From Salinisphaera sp049568105 (lineage in GTDB: Bacteria; Pseudomonadota; Gammaproteobacteria; Nevskiales; Salinisphaeraceae), in contig NZ_CP145335.1 of the NCBI RefSeq assembly GCF_049568105.1, forward strand, positions 1,364,001 to 1,428,000: a DNA stretch of 64,000 nucleotides, given 5' to 3'. Under the pieces are notes generated by a model that was given only the letters and a program-made list of their open reading frames with translations, did not search any database and was not told the DNA's origin. The stretch's first letter is position 1. Every line of letters starts with the position of its first letter. The translations under genes were made by a program, and so were the position numbers. Shown piece by piece: positions 1 to 8,072 of the stretch.

Positions 1-19
1 AACGCCGAACGAATCTTGA

Positions 20-1663
20 ATGCAAAATCGCAATAGAACAGCAAATGGCGGCCTCGCCCTACGAGCATTGGTTGGGCTCGGGTTGGTGATGGTCGTGATC
101 GTGATATTCAGCCAAGCGCGGTATGGCTACGAATTCTTTTATTCGGACGCGCCTCGCCATGCCTTGAATGGCGCGTTCATTCTCGATCTGGTGAAGGCTT
201 TCCCGATCCATCAGCCGGTCCAGTGGGCATACAACTATTACGCCCAATATCCGGCTTTGACGATCTTGTTCTACCCGCCGCTGTATCCGGCGGTTCTGGC
301 GGTCGCCTATGCGTTATTCGGCATCTCGCAGGCAAGTGCCGTAATCGTCAACGCGTTGTTCTATCTTGCCTTGGTCGTAGGCGTCTATCGGCTGGCCAGC
401 CGGTATGTCGCACAGCTTCCAGCGCTTGCAACGGCCGTTGTGGTCGGTGCGGCTCCGGAGATGGCGTTCTGGGGACGCCAGATCATGACCGATGTGCCGG
501 CAACCACTTTGTTGGTGTGGGCCGCAGAACTGTTTCTGGCCTATCAAGCCACGCACCGGCAACGTGATTTATATCTCGGGGCTGCGCTCGCGGTGGCCGC
601 GGTTTGGATCAAGATTACAGTCTGTTTCCTACTGCCGGTGATGGCGATCGGGGTGGTGCTGCTCGACGGCCGCCAAGCATGGCGGCTGCGACGCAACTGG
701 ATCGTATTCTTCGGCGTCTGCATCCTCATGATGCCGCTGATCTGGCTGACGCTGCACTTCGGCCAGACCAACGTGCAATCGGTATCCGGCGTTCCCGATG
801 GCGCGGCCTCGCGCACATCAATATCGAACTGGCTGTGGTATGCGCGCCGTTTGCCCGAACAGCTGGGCTGGCCCGCCACTATTACGATTATCATTGGCCT
901 GGGTGCCGGCTTAGTGCGGCTGGCCCGGCGCAGACAACTGCCGTGGCAATGGGGCTTCCTGATTGCCTGGGTTGGCATCGGTTATCTATTTTTTTCGGCC
1001 ATCGATCTCAAGGATCCTCGGTTTACGCTCCCGATTCTGCCGCCTTTGGCACTGATCGGCGTCTGGGGCGTCTGCCATGTGTTTGGACGTCGGCAGTCCT
1101 GGGAATACGCGGTGCTCGCGGCGCTCGCTCTGGCGACACTTGTGATGACGCTGGTTTATCGCCCGCCGCTTTATGTGTCCGGCTATGCTCAGATTGTCAA
1201 GGAGGTCAGCCGCCGGGCGCCGGAGCAGTCGAATGTCGTATTTTCCGGTTATCGCGATGGCGCCTTCGTTTTCGCGATGCGGGCCATTGGTGATCGACCG
1301 GATGTCGACACCATCAGAGCTGACAAACTCCTGCTGAGTATCGCGATTCGACGCTCGACGGGGGTCGAAGGCAAGCATTTGACGCGTTCCGAGATTGCCA
1401 AGCAGCTCACCCGACAGAAGGCGGCATACGTGGTGGCCCAGGATGATTTTTGGACCGATCTAGTCGAAATGCGCCGCCTGCAAGACGTGCTGCATTCCGA
1501 TCAGTTCACCCCCGTGAAGCACTATCGTATGCAAACCAATTTCAACGCGCATGATCAGGCCATTACGGTCTATCGCAATAACGCCAAGTTGCCGGCTGAA
1601 CGGCCGGCTCGTTCGATCGACCTGCCGGCGATTAATCACACGGTAAGCGAAAGTTCCGAATAA
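20..1663 (+). CDS. GT39/ArnT-PMT-like membrane glycosyltransferase
   Basis: A 547-residue polytopic inner-membrane protein resembling family 39 glycosyltransferases, which move a sugar from a polyprenyl-phosphate donor to a glycan or lipid on the periplasmic side. After an N-terminal membrane segment (about residues 14-32) comes an acidic loop with the motif YSDAPRHA, the position where this superfamily carries catalytic Asp/Glu. Many hydrophobic helices follow, with RQIMTDVPA in the fourth region and a soluble C-terminal tail from about residue 390. An in-frame stop directly precedes the ATG, so the gene is complete in the window. It opens the glycan locus. Donor and acceptor cannot be read from sequence. 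Confidence 0.8.
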   Translation: MQNRNRTANGGLALRALVGLGLVMVVIVIFSQARYGYEFFYSDAPRHALNGAFILDLVKAFPIHQPVQWAYNYYAQYPALTILFYPPLYPAVLAVAYALFGISQASAVIVNALFYLALVVGVYRLASRYVAQLPALATAVVVGAAPEMAFWGRQIMTDVPATTLLVWAAELFLAYQATHRQRDLYLGAALAVAAVWIKITVCFLLPVMAIGVVLLDGRQAWRLRRNWIVFFGVCILMMPLIWLTLHFGQTNVQSVSGVPDGAASRTSISNWLWYARRLPEQLGWPATITIIIGLGAGLVRLARRRQLPWQWGFLIAWVGIGYLFFSAIDLKDPRFTLPILPPLALIGVWGVCHVFGRRQSWEYAVLAALALATLVMTLVYRPPLYVSGYAQIVKEVSRRAPEQSNVVFSGYRDGAFVFAMRAIGDRPDVDTIRADKLLLSIAIRRSTGVEGKHLTRSEIAKQLTRQKAAYVVAQDDFWTDLVEMRRLQDVLHSDQFTPVKHYRMQTNFNAHDQAITVYRNNAKLPAERPARSIDLPAINHTVSESSE

Positions 1664-1878
1664 TTATTAGTTCGATGGCCAGATATAAGAATAGATTGCG
1701 CCTACGCTAGCGCGCACTCGAAAGGTTTCATGGCAGCCCGCGTGATAGGCGGCTATCTTTGGCACGAGCTGTTTGAGGCCGCAACTCGAACAGCCGGCGA
1801 TGGGCAAAAACTCACAATTCTCGCCTGGCACACCAGTACAATAGACTGCTGGGATATATTCAGCGACGGAGTAACGGA

Positions 1879-2727
1879 ATGACCGAGGGCAATTTGCCGA
1901 CGCCGGATGACGCGTCTGGCAAACGTCGACGAAGATTGCTGGCCCGCAAGCGTCTTTATCAGCGTTTCTGGGGTGGCCGAACGGCGAACGAGACTCCTGT
2001 AGTGGTTTTCCTGACGGGAAATCCGGACATCGGCCGCGGCTATATCGTGGATGCGTTCGAGCGAAATTTTGAAACCGATGTTTATCGTAGCGATGACGCG
2101 CGTGCCTTTTCCAATGGCGAGCTGAAGTCCGAGGAAGCACTGCGCCGACTGATCGGACGCTCGAGAGCGCCGGCCATGGTTTTCGTGGCCAGCCACGACG
2201 CCCAGGCCGTCGGCGGTCTGGTAGAGCATTTTTCGCCGGCGCGAGCCCTGTGGTTCTTCCAGGACTATCGGCGGTTTATCGAGCGCGCCAAACAAAGCGG
2301 TGATCTGCCGGCTGCGCGCGAATATCTTCACGAACTCTCTCAGGCGGATGCTGAATACGCCGGTGGGCGTCTCGCGATCCCGGACGATGTAGCGGCCTTG
2401 CTGTCCCAGCAGTCGTTGACCGAGGACACCGTCTGGGGATTGGTCTGGTATACCTTGCATGCGCGGTTTCGAAGTCAGAAACTCGACCGTAGCCATCAGG
2501 TGCATCTGGTATCCGAAGATGATCTGCTTGCCGCTCCCCAGGCCGTGATGAACTGCCTGTTCGAAATGGTAGGCATCGCCACGATGGGCCACCAGCTCAA
2601 GCGACGTGTCAAAACACCACGCCGTAGTCGGCAAGCACTCGAGCTGCCCGGCGCGCTGCAGCAGGCCTGCGATGAACTTCTGGATTGGCTTAAAACCCAT
2701 AGTGTGGATGCCTCCGAACACTCGTGA
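1879..2727 (+). CDS. Sulfotransferase-like protein
   Basis: A 282-residue soluble protein. Its layout resembles the sulfotransferase fold: a buried strand and loop near residue 40 (VVFLTGNPDIGRG) where the PAPS 5'-phosphosulfate loop would lie, then a 'SRAPAMVFVASHDAQ' segment and 'ALWFFQDYRRF', which matches the position of the usual RDP 3'-phosphate motif. The canonical R-S/T-G-T/S loop and RDP are altered, so it may be a diverged or inactive member. A GGAG ribosome site lies before the ATG. It overlaps the next gene by four bases (GTGA), so the two are probably translationally coupled. The family call is by pattern only. Confidence 0.5.
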   Translation: MTEGNLPTPDDASGKRRRRLLARKRLYQRFWGGRTANETPVVVFLTGNPDIGRGYIVDAFERNFETDVYRSDDARAFSNGELKSEEALRRLIGRSRAPAMVFVASHDAQAVGGLVEHFSPARALWFFQDYRRFIERAKQSGDLPAAREYLHELSQADAEYAGGRLAIPDDVAALLSQQSLTEDTVWGLVWYTLHARFRSQKLDRSHQVHLVSEDDLLAAPQAVMNCLFEMVGIATMGHQLKRRVKTPRRSRQALELPGALQQACDELLDWLKTHSVDASEHS

Positions 2728-3419
2728 TCCTGTTCTGGTTCCAGCTATCGGTTCTTTCCGTATTGGCCGTGCTGATCGGCCTCGCTGCATGGCATTGGCC
2801 GTATCCATCGCCGGTTATCAGGCGCTGGCTGCCCGGGCGGCTGCGATGGCCGGAGGCACAGATTCGCGGCTGGCTTGCCAAGGGGCATTTCCATCCCGGC
2901 TACCTGGCTTTTTTCTATCGCGATCCTGAGCGCAGCACGGCCGAGCCCGGCCAGACGCTTATCGCGCCGGCCGATGGACTGATCACCAGCACAGATTGCC
3001 GGGGTGGGATTCGTTACATCGTGATCGCGCTGTCGTTCTGGGACATGCATGTGCAGCGCAGCCCCGTCGACGGGCGGGTGCTCAGCGTAGAACCACTGGG
3101 CGATACGCATACCGACGGTGAAGGGCGAGAATTCGCTTTTCTTCGCGAAAAATTCTGCCCGGTACAGACCCGTATCGCGATCGACTCGCGTGTGGGGCCG
3201 ATTGCGGTCCGGCTGATTACCAGTGTTGCAGCACGTCGTCTTGAAGCCTGGGTCGAAGCTGAGCAAACACTCGTTCGCGGCCAGCGCATCGGGCGTATTC
3301 TGTTAGGCAGCACCGTGGTGCTGGAGGTACCGGAAGCCATGCGCTGTCGTGTGGCGCCCGGTGATCGGGTACTCGCCGGCGAAACTGGAATCGTAGAACC
3401 GCTGCCGGGTGCTGTCTGA
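2724..3419 (+). CDS. Phosphatidylserine decarboxylase-like protein (type II)
   Basis: A 231-residue protein with the marks of pyruvoyl-dependent phosphatidylserine decarboxylases: a membrane anchor at residues 3-22, 'FFYRDPER', 'APADGLI', the 'SFWDMHVQRSPVDGRV' block with its conserved His, and a late LGST motif (LLGSTVV) where these enzymes cleave themselves to make the pyruvoyl group. Its length fits the short bacterial class rather than the roughly 300-residue E. coli type. Family members decarboxylate phosphatidylserine or related lipids at the membrane. The GTG start sits inside the stop of the preceding gene, and its own stop overlaps the next ATG. Its place in a glycan locus suggests modification of a lipid or glycan serine head group, which is inference. 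Confidence 0.8.
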   Translation: MILFWFQLSVLSVLAVLIGLAAWHWPYPSPVIRRWLPGRLRWPEAQIRGWLAKGHFHPGYLAFFYRDPERSTAEPGQTLIAPADGLITSTDCRGGIRYIVIALSFWDMHVQRSPVDGRVLSVEPLGDTHTDGEGREFAFLREKFCPVQTRIAIDSRVGPIAVRLITSVAARRLEAWVEAEQTLVRGQRIGRILLGSTVVLEVPEAMRCRVAPGDRVLAGETGIVEPLPGAV

Positions 3420-3607
3420 TGCCGGCCTGGGTCTACGATCAAGGGCATATCGGTTGGGTGCTGTTCAGTGCACTGGTTTATACCGGGGTGTTGTTTTTGG
3501 TCGCCGATTATCTATGGCGGCGTGTGACGATGTCGTCGCGCCGGCTGGCGATCGCTGTGGGGCTGGTATGGCTGGTCGGCATCTTTGTGATGCTTGCCTG
3601 GCCATAA
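3419..3607 (+). CDS. Small two-helix membrane protein
   Basis: A 62-residue protein made of two hydrophobic segments (about residues 10-29 and 42-60) separated by a short basic loop (RRVTMSSRR). Its ATG overlaps the stop of the decarboxylase-like gene (TGATG), which argues that it is real and co-translated. I do not recognise a family. It could be an accessory subunit or anchor for the upstream enzyme. Confidence 0.6.
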   Translation: MPAWVYDQGHIGWVLFSALVYTGVLFLVADYLWRRVTMSSRRLAIAVGLVWLVGIFVMLAWP

Positions 3608-3658
3608 ATGGCCTGGCGGCATATGGAATCGGAATCAAAAAGGTAGGGAAAGTTATAC

Positions 3659-4675
3659 ATGACGGTTTTTCTGACCGGCGGGGCCGGCTTCATTGGTTCG
3701 CACACGGCTTTGGTGTTACTCGAGGCCGGCCACGATGTCGTGGTCTATGACAATCTGAGCAATGCCTCCCGCGAATCGCTGAATCGGGTCGAGCAATTGA
3801 CCGGGCAACGGATCGAATTCATCGCAGGCGATATCCGGGACGGTCAGCACCTCGATCGCGTATTCGCCGAGCGCGATATCGACGCGGTCGTGCATTTCGC
3901 CGGTTTGAAGGCGGTCGGCGAGAGCACCGAGCAGCCGCTGGCCTACTACGACAACAATGTGGCTGGCACGTTGTCGCTCTGCAACGCCATGGACCGGGCT
4001 GATATTCGAACGCTGGTCTTCAGTTCTTCGGCGACGGTGTATGCCGAATCGCGCGAGATGCCGCTGTCCGAGCAGGCCCCGACGGGCCGGCCGACCAACC
4101 CCTACGGCAGTTCGAAATTGATGATCGAATGGTTGCTGGCGGATTTGCAGCAGGCCGATCCGCGCTGGTCGATCGCACTGCTGCGTTATTTTAACCCGGT
4201 TGGGGCCCACGAGAGCGGGCGCATCGGCGAAGATCCGCAGGGGCGGCCGAACAATCTGCTGCCGTTCATTAGCCAGGTCGCGGTGGGGCGTCTGCCCGAA
4301 CTGGCGGTCTATGGCAGCGACTATCCGACCCGCGACGGCACCGGCATACGCGACTATATCCACGTTATGGATCTGGCGGCCGGGCACCTTGCTGCACTCA
4401 AGGCGATCGAGGGCACGAACGGCTTGCATACCTGGAATCTCGGCACCGGCCAGGGTTATTCCGTGCTGGAGATGATTCAGGCATTTGAACAGGCGGCCGA
4501 TCGAGATATTGCCTATCGCCTCGTCGAGCGTCGCCCGGGCGACGTGGCCGAATGCTGGGCGGACGCCAGCCGGGCCGCCCGCGATCTGGGTTGGCGCGCC
4601 GAGCGCGGCCTTGAAGAGATTATGCGCGATGCCTGGCGGTGGCAGTCGCAGAACCCGAACGGGTTCCGCGGCTAA
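3659..4675 (+). CDS. galE: UDP-glucose 4-epimerase
   Basis: A 338-residue extended short-chain dehydrogenase that interconverts UDP-glucose and UDP-galactose with bound NAD. The N-terminus carries the Rossmann motif TGGAGFIGSH. DNLSNAS and the catalytic YGSSK follow, with a serine stretch (FSSSATVY) before it. Length and motifs match GalE. It begins 51 bases after the small membrane protein and has a purine-rich ribosome site, so it may belong to the same operon. It would supply UDP-Gal, or UDP-GalNAc if promiscuous, to the glycosyltransferases here. Confidence 0.92.
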   Translation: MTVFLTGGAGFIGSHTALVLLEAGHDVVVYDNLSNASRESLNRVEQLTGQRIEFIAGDIRDGQHLDRVFAERDIDAVVHFAGLKAVGESTEQPLAYYDNNVAGTLSLCNAMDRADIRTLVFSSSATVYAESREMPLSEQAPTGRPTNPYGSSKLMIEWLLADLQQADPRWSIALLRYFNPVGAHESGRIGEDPQGRPNNLLPFISQVAVGRLPELAVYGSDYPTRDGTGIRDYIHVMDLAAGHLAALKAIEGTNGLHTWNLGTGQGYSVLEMIQAFEQAADRDIAYRLVERRPGDVAECWADASRAARDLGWRAERGLEEIMRDAWRWQSQNPNGFRG

Positions 4676-4789
4676 TATCGGTCAGTGGTATGTGTCGGCG
4701 TTAGATGACGCCGGCACGCCGGATTTCAAACGGCCGCCAGCCGAGCCGGCGGGCAGTACCTATGCCCTGACGCGTCTGATGTAGGTGGC

Positions 4790-6268
4790 TCAGGCGCTTT
4801 GCGAGTCGCTCAAACTGGGACGGGCCGCCATTTCGTCGCGGGTCGCCTGTTCCTGATAACCCGATTCGGTGTTGACGGCCATATGATCGCCGCCGAGGTC
4901 GAGCAGGCGTTGCCCCAACAGCAGGCCCATTTCGATCGAGTGGTCGGCATTGTTGTAGCGAAACGTGCCGCCGCGCCCAGCAATTTCGAGTCCTTCGAAT
5001 GCGTCGAGATAGCCACGAATCGCTGCGATCTTGTCGGCATATTCCAGGTCGTATATTGGATAGGCGTTCGGGGCTCGGACCACGGTCCAGTCGATCACAT
5101 CGTCGGCGTGGACGAACCCGAGCTGGTCGGCGAGATCGGCAATACAGCGCTGGGCGATTTCGTCGTCACTCGACTGCCATAGCGCATCGTCGCGAAAACA
5201 AAAGCATTCCAGAACCAGCGATGTCCGGCCGGTGTCCGGCACCATGTCCGGGCTCCAGTTTTTCGGCTCGTGGATGCGCCCGAACACGATGTCGCGATTC
5301 TGGACATACAGCCAGGTATCCGGCGAGACCTGCTCGCGGTCGACAATTAGATTCACGGTGATCAGGTCGCGAAACGTCAGCCCGTTGGCGGCTTTGCGCA
5401 CAACCGGGTCGCAGGCCGGTGTGATCATCTGGGTCAGCAACCCAAGTGGGATCGTGGATACCACATCGGTGGCTGCGAGCGACTGTGCCCCCTCGCTATC
5501 GCGATAGTGTACGCGATAGTCGTGCGAACCTTGATAGTCGATGCCGGTAACCGATGCGTTCAACAGCACGGTATTGCCGAAGTCTTGGACATCTTCGGCC
5601 AGACGCTCGGCGATGCGCATATACCCGTAGCGCGGGTACATGAATTGCTCGATCAGGCTGGTATTGTCAGTCGAGCCGCGTTGGACGGCCTCGCGCGCTA
5701 ACCGCCGGATCGATAGGCCCTTGCTGCGTTGACTGACCCAATCGGCGGATAATTCGCGACAGGAGCGGCCCCAAACTTTTTCCGTGTACTGGCGAAAGAA
5801 CATATCGAAAAGCTTGCCGCCGAACTGAGCGGTGAATGCATCTTCGATATGCCGGATCGGCTTGCGGAGCAGGCTATACTCGATCGAGGCCTTGGCATAG
5901 CTGAGACCGGCGACCGCCAGGGTCGTGGTAGCGGTTTTGTCGATTACGTCGAGCGGGCGAATCGGGTAATCGTAGAAAGTTCCCTGATAGAACACCCGGC
6001 TGATGCGATCGACATCGACCAGCTCGCCGGCCATCAGGCGCTTGAACCAATTGTTCAGATCCGGATTCTTGGAAAACCACCGGTGTCCGCCCAGATCAAA
6101 CCGATAACCCTTGTAATTCACGGTTCGGCACAGGCCGCCGACATAACTGTTGCGCTCGACCACGGTGACCCGAGCGCCCAGGCGGCTCAGTTCGTGGGCA
6201 CAGGCCAGACCAGCCGGGCCGGCGCCGAGAACGACGATATGGCGTTGCGACTGTGAATCGTCGCTCAT
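4790..6268 (-). CDS. FAD-dependent oxidoreductase, UDP-galactopyranose mutase/protoporphyrinogen-oxidase-like
   Basis: A flavoprotein of about 492 residues. It has the dinucleotide-binding motif GAGPAGLACAHEL near the N-terminus, followed by GGLCRT and the 'FDLGGHRWFS' block typical of the UGM/amine-oxidase superfamily. A C-terminal FAD-binding stretch is at 'GRGGTFRYNNADHSIEMG'. Such proteins are common in surface-polysaccharide clusters, where substrates include UDP-sugars, but exact reactions are often unknown. I place the start at the ATG at 6268 because GGTGAG lies four bases before it; an in-frame GTG at 6277 is possible. It ends convergent with galE and is the last gene of the minus-strand glycan run. 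Confidence 0.75.
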   Translation of the reverse strand: MSDDSQSQRHIVVLGAGPAGLACAHELSRLGARVTVVERNSYVGGLCRTVNYKGYRFDLGGHRWFSKNPDLNNWFKRLMAGELVDVDRISRVFYQGTFYDYPIRPLDVIDKTATTTLAVAGLSYAKASIEYSLLRKPIRHIEDAFTAQFGGKLFDMFFRQYTEKVWGRSCRELSADWVSQRSKGLSIRRLAREAVQRGSTDNTSLIEQFMYPRYGYMRIAERLAEDVQDFGNTVLLNASVTGIDYQGSHDYRVHYRDSEGAQSLAATDVVSTIPLGLLTQMITPACDPVVRKAANGLTFRDLITVNLIVDREQVSPDTWLYVQNRDIVFGRIHEPKNWSPDMVPDTGRTSLVLECFCFRDDALWQSSDDEIAQRCIADLADQLGFVHADDVIDWTVVRAPNAYPIYDLEYADKIAAIRGYLDAFEGLEIAGRGGTFRYNNADHSIEMGLLLGQRLLDLGGDHMAVNTESGYQEQATRDEMAARPSLSDSQSA

Positions 6269-6382
6269 AAGACTCACCGAAATAGAAGAAAAACGAGGAG
6301 TCGGACCAGCACAGCCAGATCGATGAAAAGAGTTCGCTCTGGCCAGCCCCCCTCGGCTGAATGGCAGGCTACGGGAGCATGC

Positions 6383-7216
6383 TCATGTGGTCAAAGGGCC
6401 GAAAATCTCGGCCGCCGCGCCACGCCCGATGTGCTCCAGCAGCTTATCGTCGCGCACGGCCCGAGTGACATGCTGCCAGCCGACCCAGGGGTGCATCAGC
6501 GGGGCATCGGAACCAAATACGATGCGCTCGGGTATGTGTGCGACTGCATAGCGCAGATATTCGGTATGCCAGGCCCCCGAAGTATCCAAATAGACGTGGT
6601 CGTGCCGGGCTGCTACGGCGATCGCGTCGCGCAAATGGTGTTCCGCACAAGGGAAGCAGCCGAGATGGGCAATGATCACTGGCCCCCGGGTATGCGCGAT
6701 CAGGTGTTTTTCGATCCAGGCCGGGCCACAGAAATCGCCGCCGTGAACCAGCAGCGGCAGACGGCGTTCATCGATCGCAGCGAGTGTGTCGCGATTCGGC
6801 ACGCCGTCCATATGTGGCAACAACTTGACCCCATCGAAGCCATCCAACTCTGCCGGGTCAGCCAGATCCGGAGGGCGACGGCTCAAGCGGCGCCGGATCT
6901 TGCGCCGGGCCAGCCAGGGCGCGGGCTCGGTGAGTGGAATAGCGCGGCTGGATAGCCGCGCAAAGGCCAACAGGGTGCGATCGCTTTGTGCAGCGGTTGC
7001 GGCCAGCGCCTGATTGGCTTGACGATAACCGTCGGCTCGCAGCGGCGCGAAGATACAGGCCCGCTCGATGCCGCTGGCCGCCATCAACGACTGGTATTCG
7101 GCGACCGTCAGTTCCGGATAGAAAATCTCGCCGGTATCGCTGGCACCGATATGCACATGACAGTCGGTCAAAGCGAATTCGGGCGCCGGGTGCGTTTGGA
7201 AAATCCGTTCAGGCAT
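6383..7216 (-). CDS. Amidohydrolase-family metal-dependent hydrolase (copy 1)
   Basis: A 277-residue TIM-barrel protein of the amidohydrolase-2 type. The metal motif HxH is present (DCHVHIG), with 'LLVHGGDF', 'IIAHLGCFPCAE', 'YLDTSGAW' and the late Asp in FGSDAP supplying the other expected ligands. I chose the ATG at 7216 because it overlaps the end of the upstream paralogue by eight bases; earlier starts add an unrelated tail. Family members hydrolyse or decarboxylate small cyclic or acyl substrates. Its role in a glycan locus is unknown; trimming or deacylating a glycan or lipid intermediate is possible. Confidence 0.8.
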   Translation of the reverse strand: MPERIFQTHPAPEFALTDCHVHIGASDTGEIFYPELTVAEYQSLMAASGIERACIFAPLRADGYRQANQALAATAAQSDRTLLAFARLSSRAIPLTEPAPWLARRKIRRRLSRRPPDLADPAELDGFDGVKLLPHMDGVPNRDTLAAIDERRLPLLVHGGDFCGPAWIEKHLIAHTRGPVIIAHLGCFPCAEHHLRDAIAVAARHDHVYLDTSGAWHTEYLRYAVAHIPERIVFGSDAPLMHPWVGWQHVTRAVRDDKLLEHIGRGAAAEIFGPLTT

Positions 7217-8072
7217 GCTGCGGTCTACGTTCGATCCAGGGCGCGAACAGACGCTCGGCGTTGAGCCGGCCGATGGCTTCGAGTTGGCGATCGTCGCGAA
7301 CTGCGGTGGCCAGCTGTAGCCAGGCGACCCGGGGGTGGGCGAGCGGCGCATCGGAGCCGAACAACAGTTTATGTGGCACCCGTTGGGCAGCGAATCTCAA
7401 GAATTCCGATACCCAGACGCCCGACGTATCGAGGTGGATTTGGGGCTCGCGGGCGGCAAGATCGACCGCCTCGGCCAATAGGTCGGCTTCGGTCGGATAG
7501 GCGCCCAGATGCGCGAGTATGACCGGGGTGCATAGACGTGGCAGCAGCCGGCGGGCGATCCAGCTCGGCGGGCTATGCTGGCCGGCATGTACGAGCACCG
7601 GCAACCCGCGTTGGTTGATGGCCTCGAATATCGCTGCTTCGGGCAAGCCGCTCAGATGCGGAATCAGCTTGATTCCGGCGAAACCATCGAGATCGATGGC
7701 AGGTCCAGGCTCGCGAAGCAGGCGGGCGCGTACGGCCCGGCGAGCCTGCCAGAACTGGCGGATCGGCCGCGGCCCGCCGGGACCACCGAGACGGGCGAAT
7801 GGCAGCACGCAGGCGCTTTGGCGCATCGCCCAGTCGCGCAGCGCGATATTGGCCCGGTCATAGTTGGCCATCAACGGTGGAAAGGCACATACCCGGTGTA
7901 CCCCGGCGTCGTCCATCAGACCAAGGTATTCATCGGCCGTAAGCCGGCCATAGCCGATGCCGTCGGTATCGGTGACCCCGAGGTTGGCATGTACGTCGAA
8001 CAACGGAATGGCCGGTGCCTGCTGGGGGGCGGCACGAAATAGCGGCGGCAGGCTCGGGCTAGACGAAATCAT
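7209..8072 (-). CDS. Amidohydrolase-family protein (copy 2, altered metal motif)
   Basis: A 287-residue paralogue of the next gene, sharing blocks such as 'VLVHAGQ', 'ILAHLGAYP', 'HLDTSGVW' and 'FGSDAPLAHP'. The N-terminal HxH has become H-A-N (FDVHANLG), so one expected metal ligand is Asn. Activity may be changed or lost. The ATG at 8072 lies inside the end of the upstream glycosyltransferase-sulfotransferase gene (14-base overlap), supporting coupled translation of all three. Confidence 0.78.
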   Translation of the reverse strand: MISSSPSLPPLFRAAPQQAPAIPLFDVHANLGVTDTDGIGYGRLTADEYLGLMDDAGVHRVCAFPPLMANYDRANIALRDWAMRQSACVLPFARLGGPGGPRPIRQFWQARRAVRARLLREPGPAIDLDGFAGIKLIPHLSGLPEAAIFEAINQRGLPVLVHAGQHSPPSWIARRLLPRLCTPVILAHLGAYPTEADLLAEAVDLAAREPQIHLDTSGVWVSEFLRFAAQRVPHKLLFGSDAPLAHPRVAWLQLATAVRDDRQLEAIGRLNAERLFAPWIERRPQHA

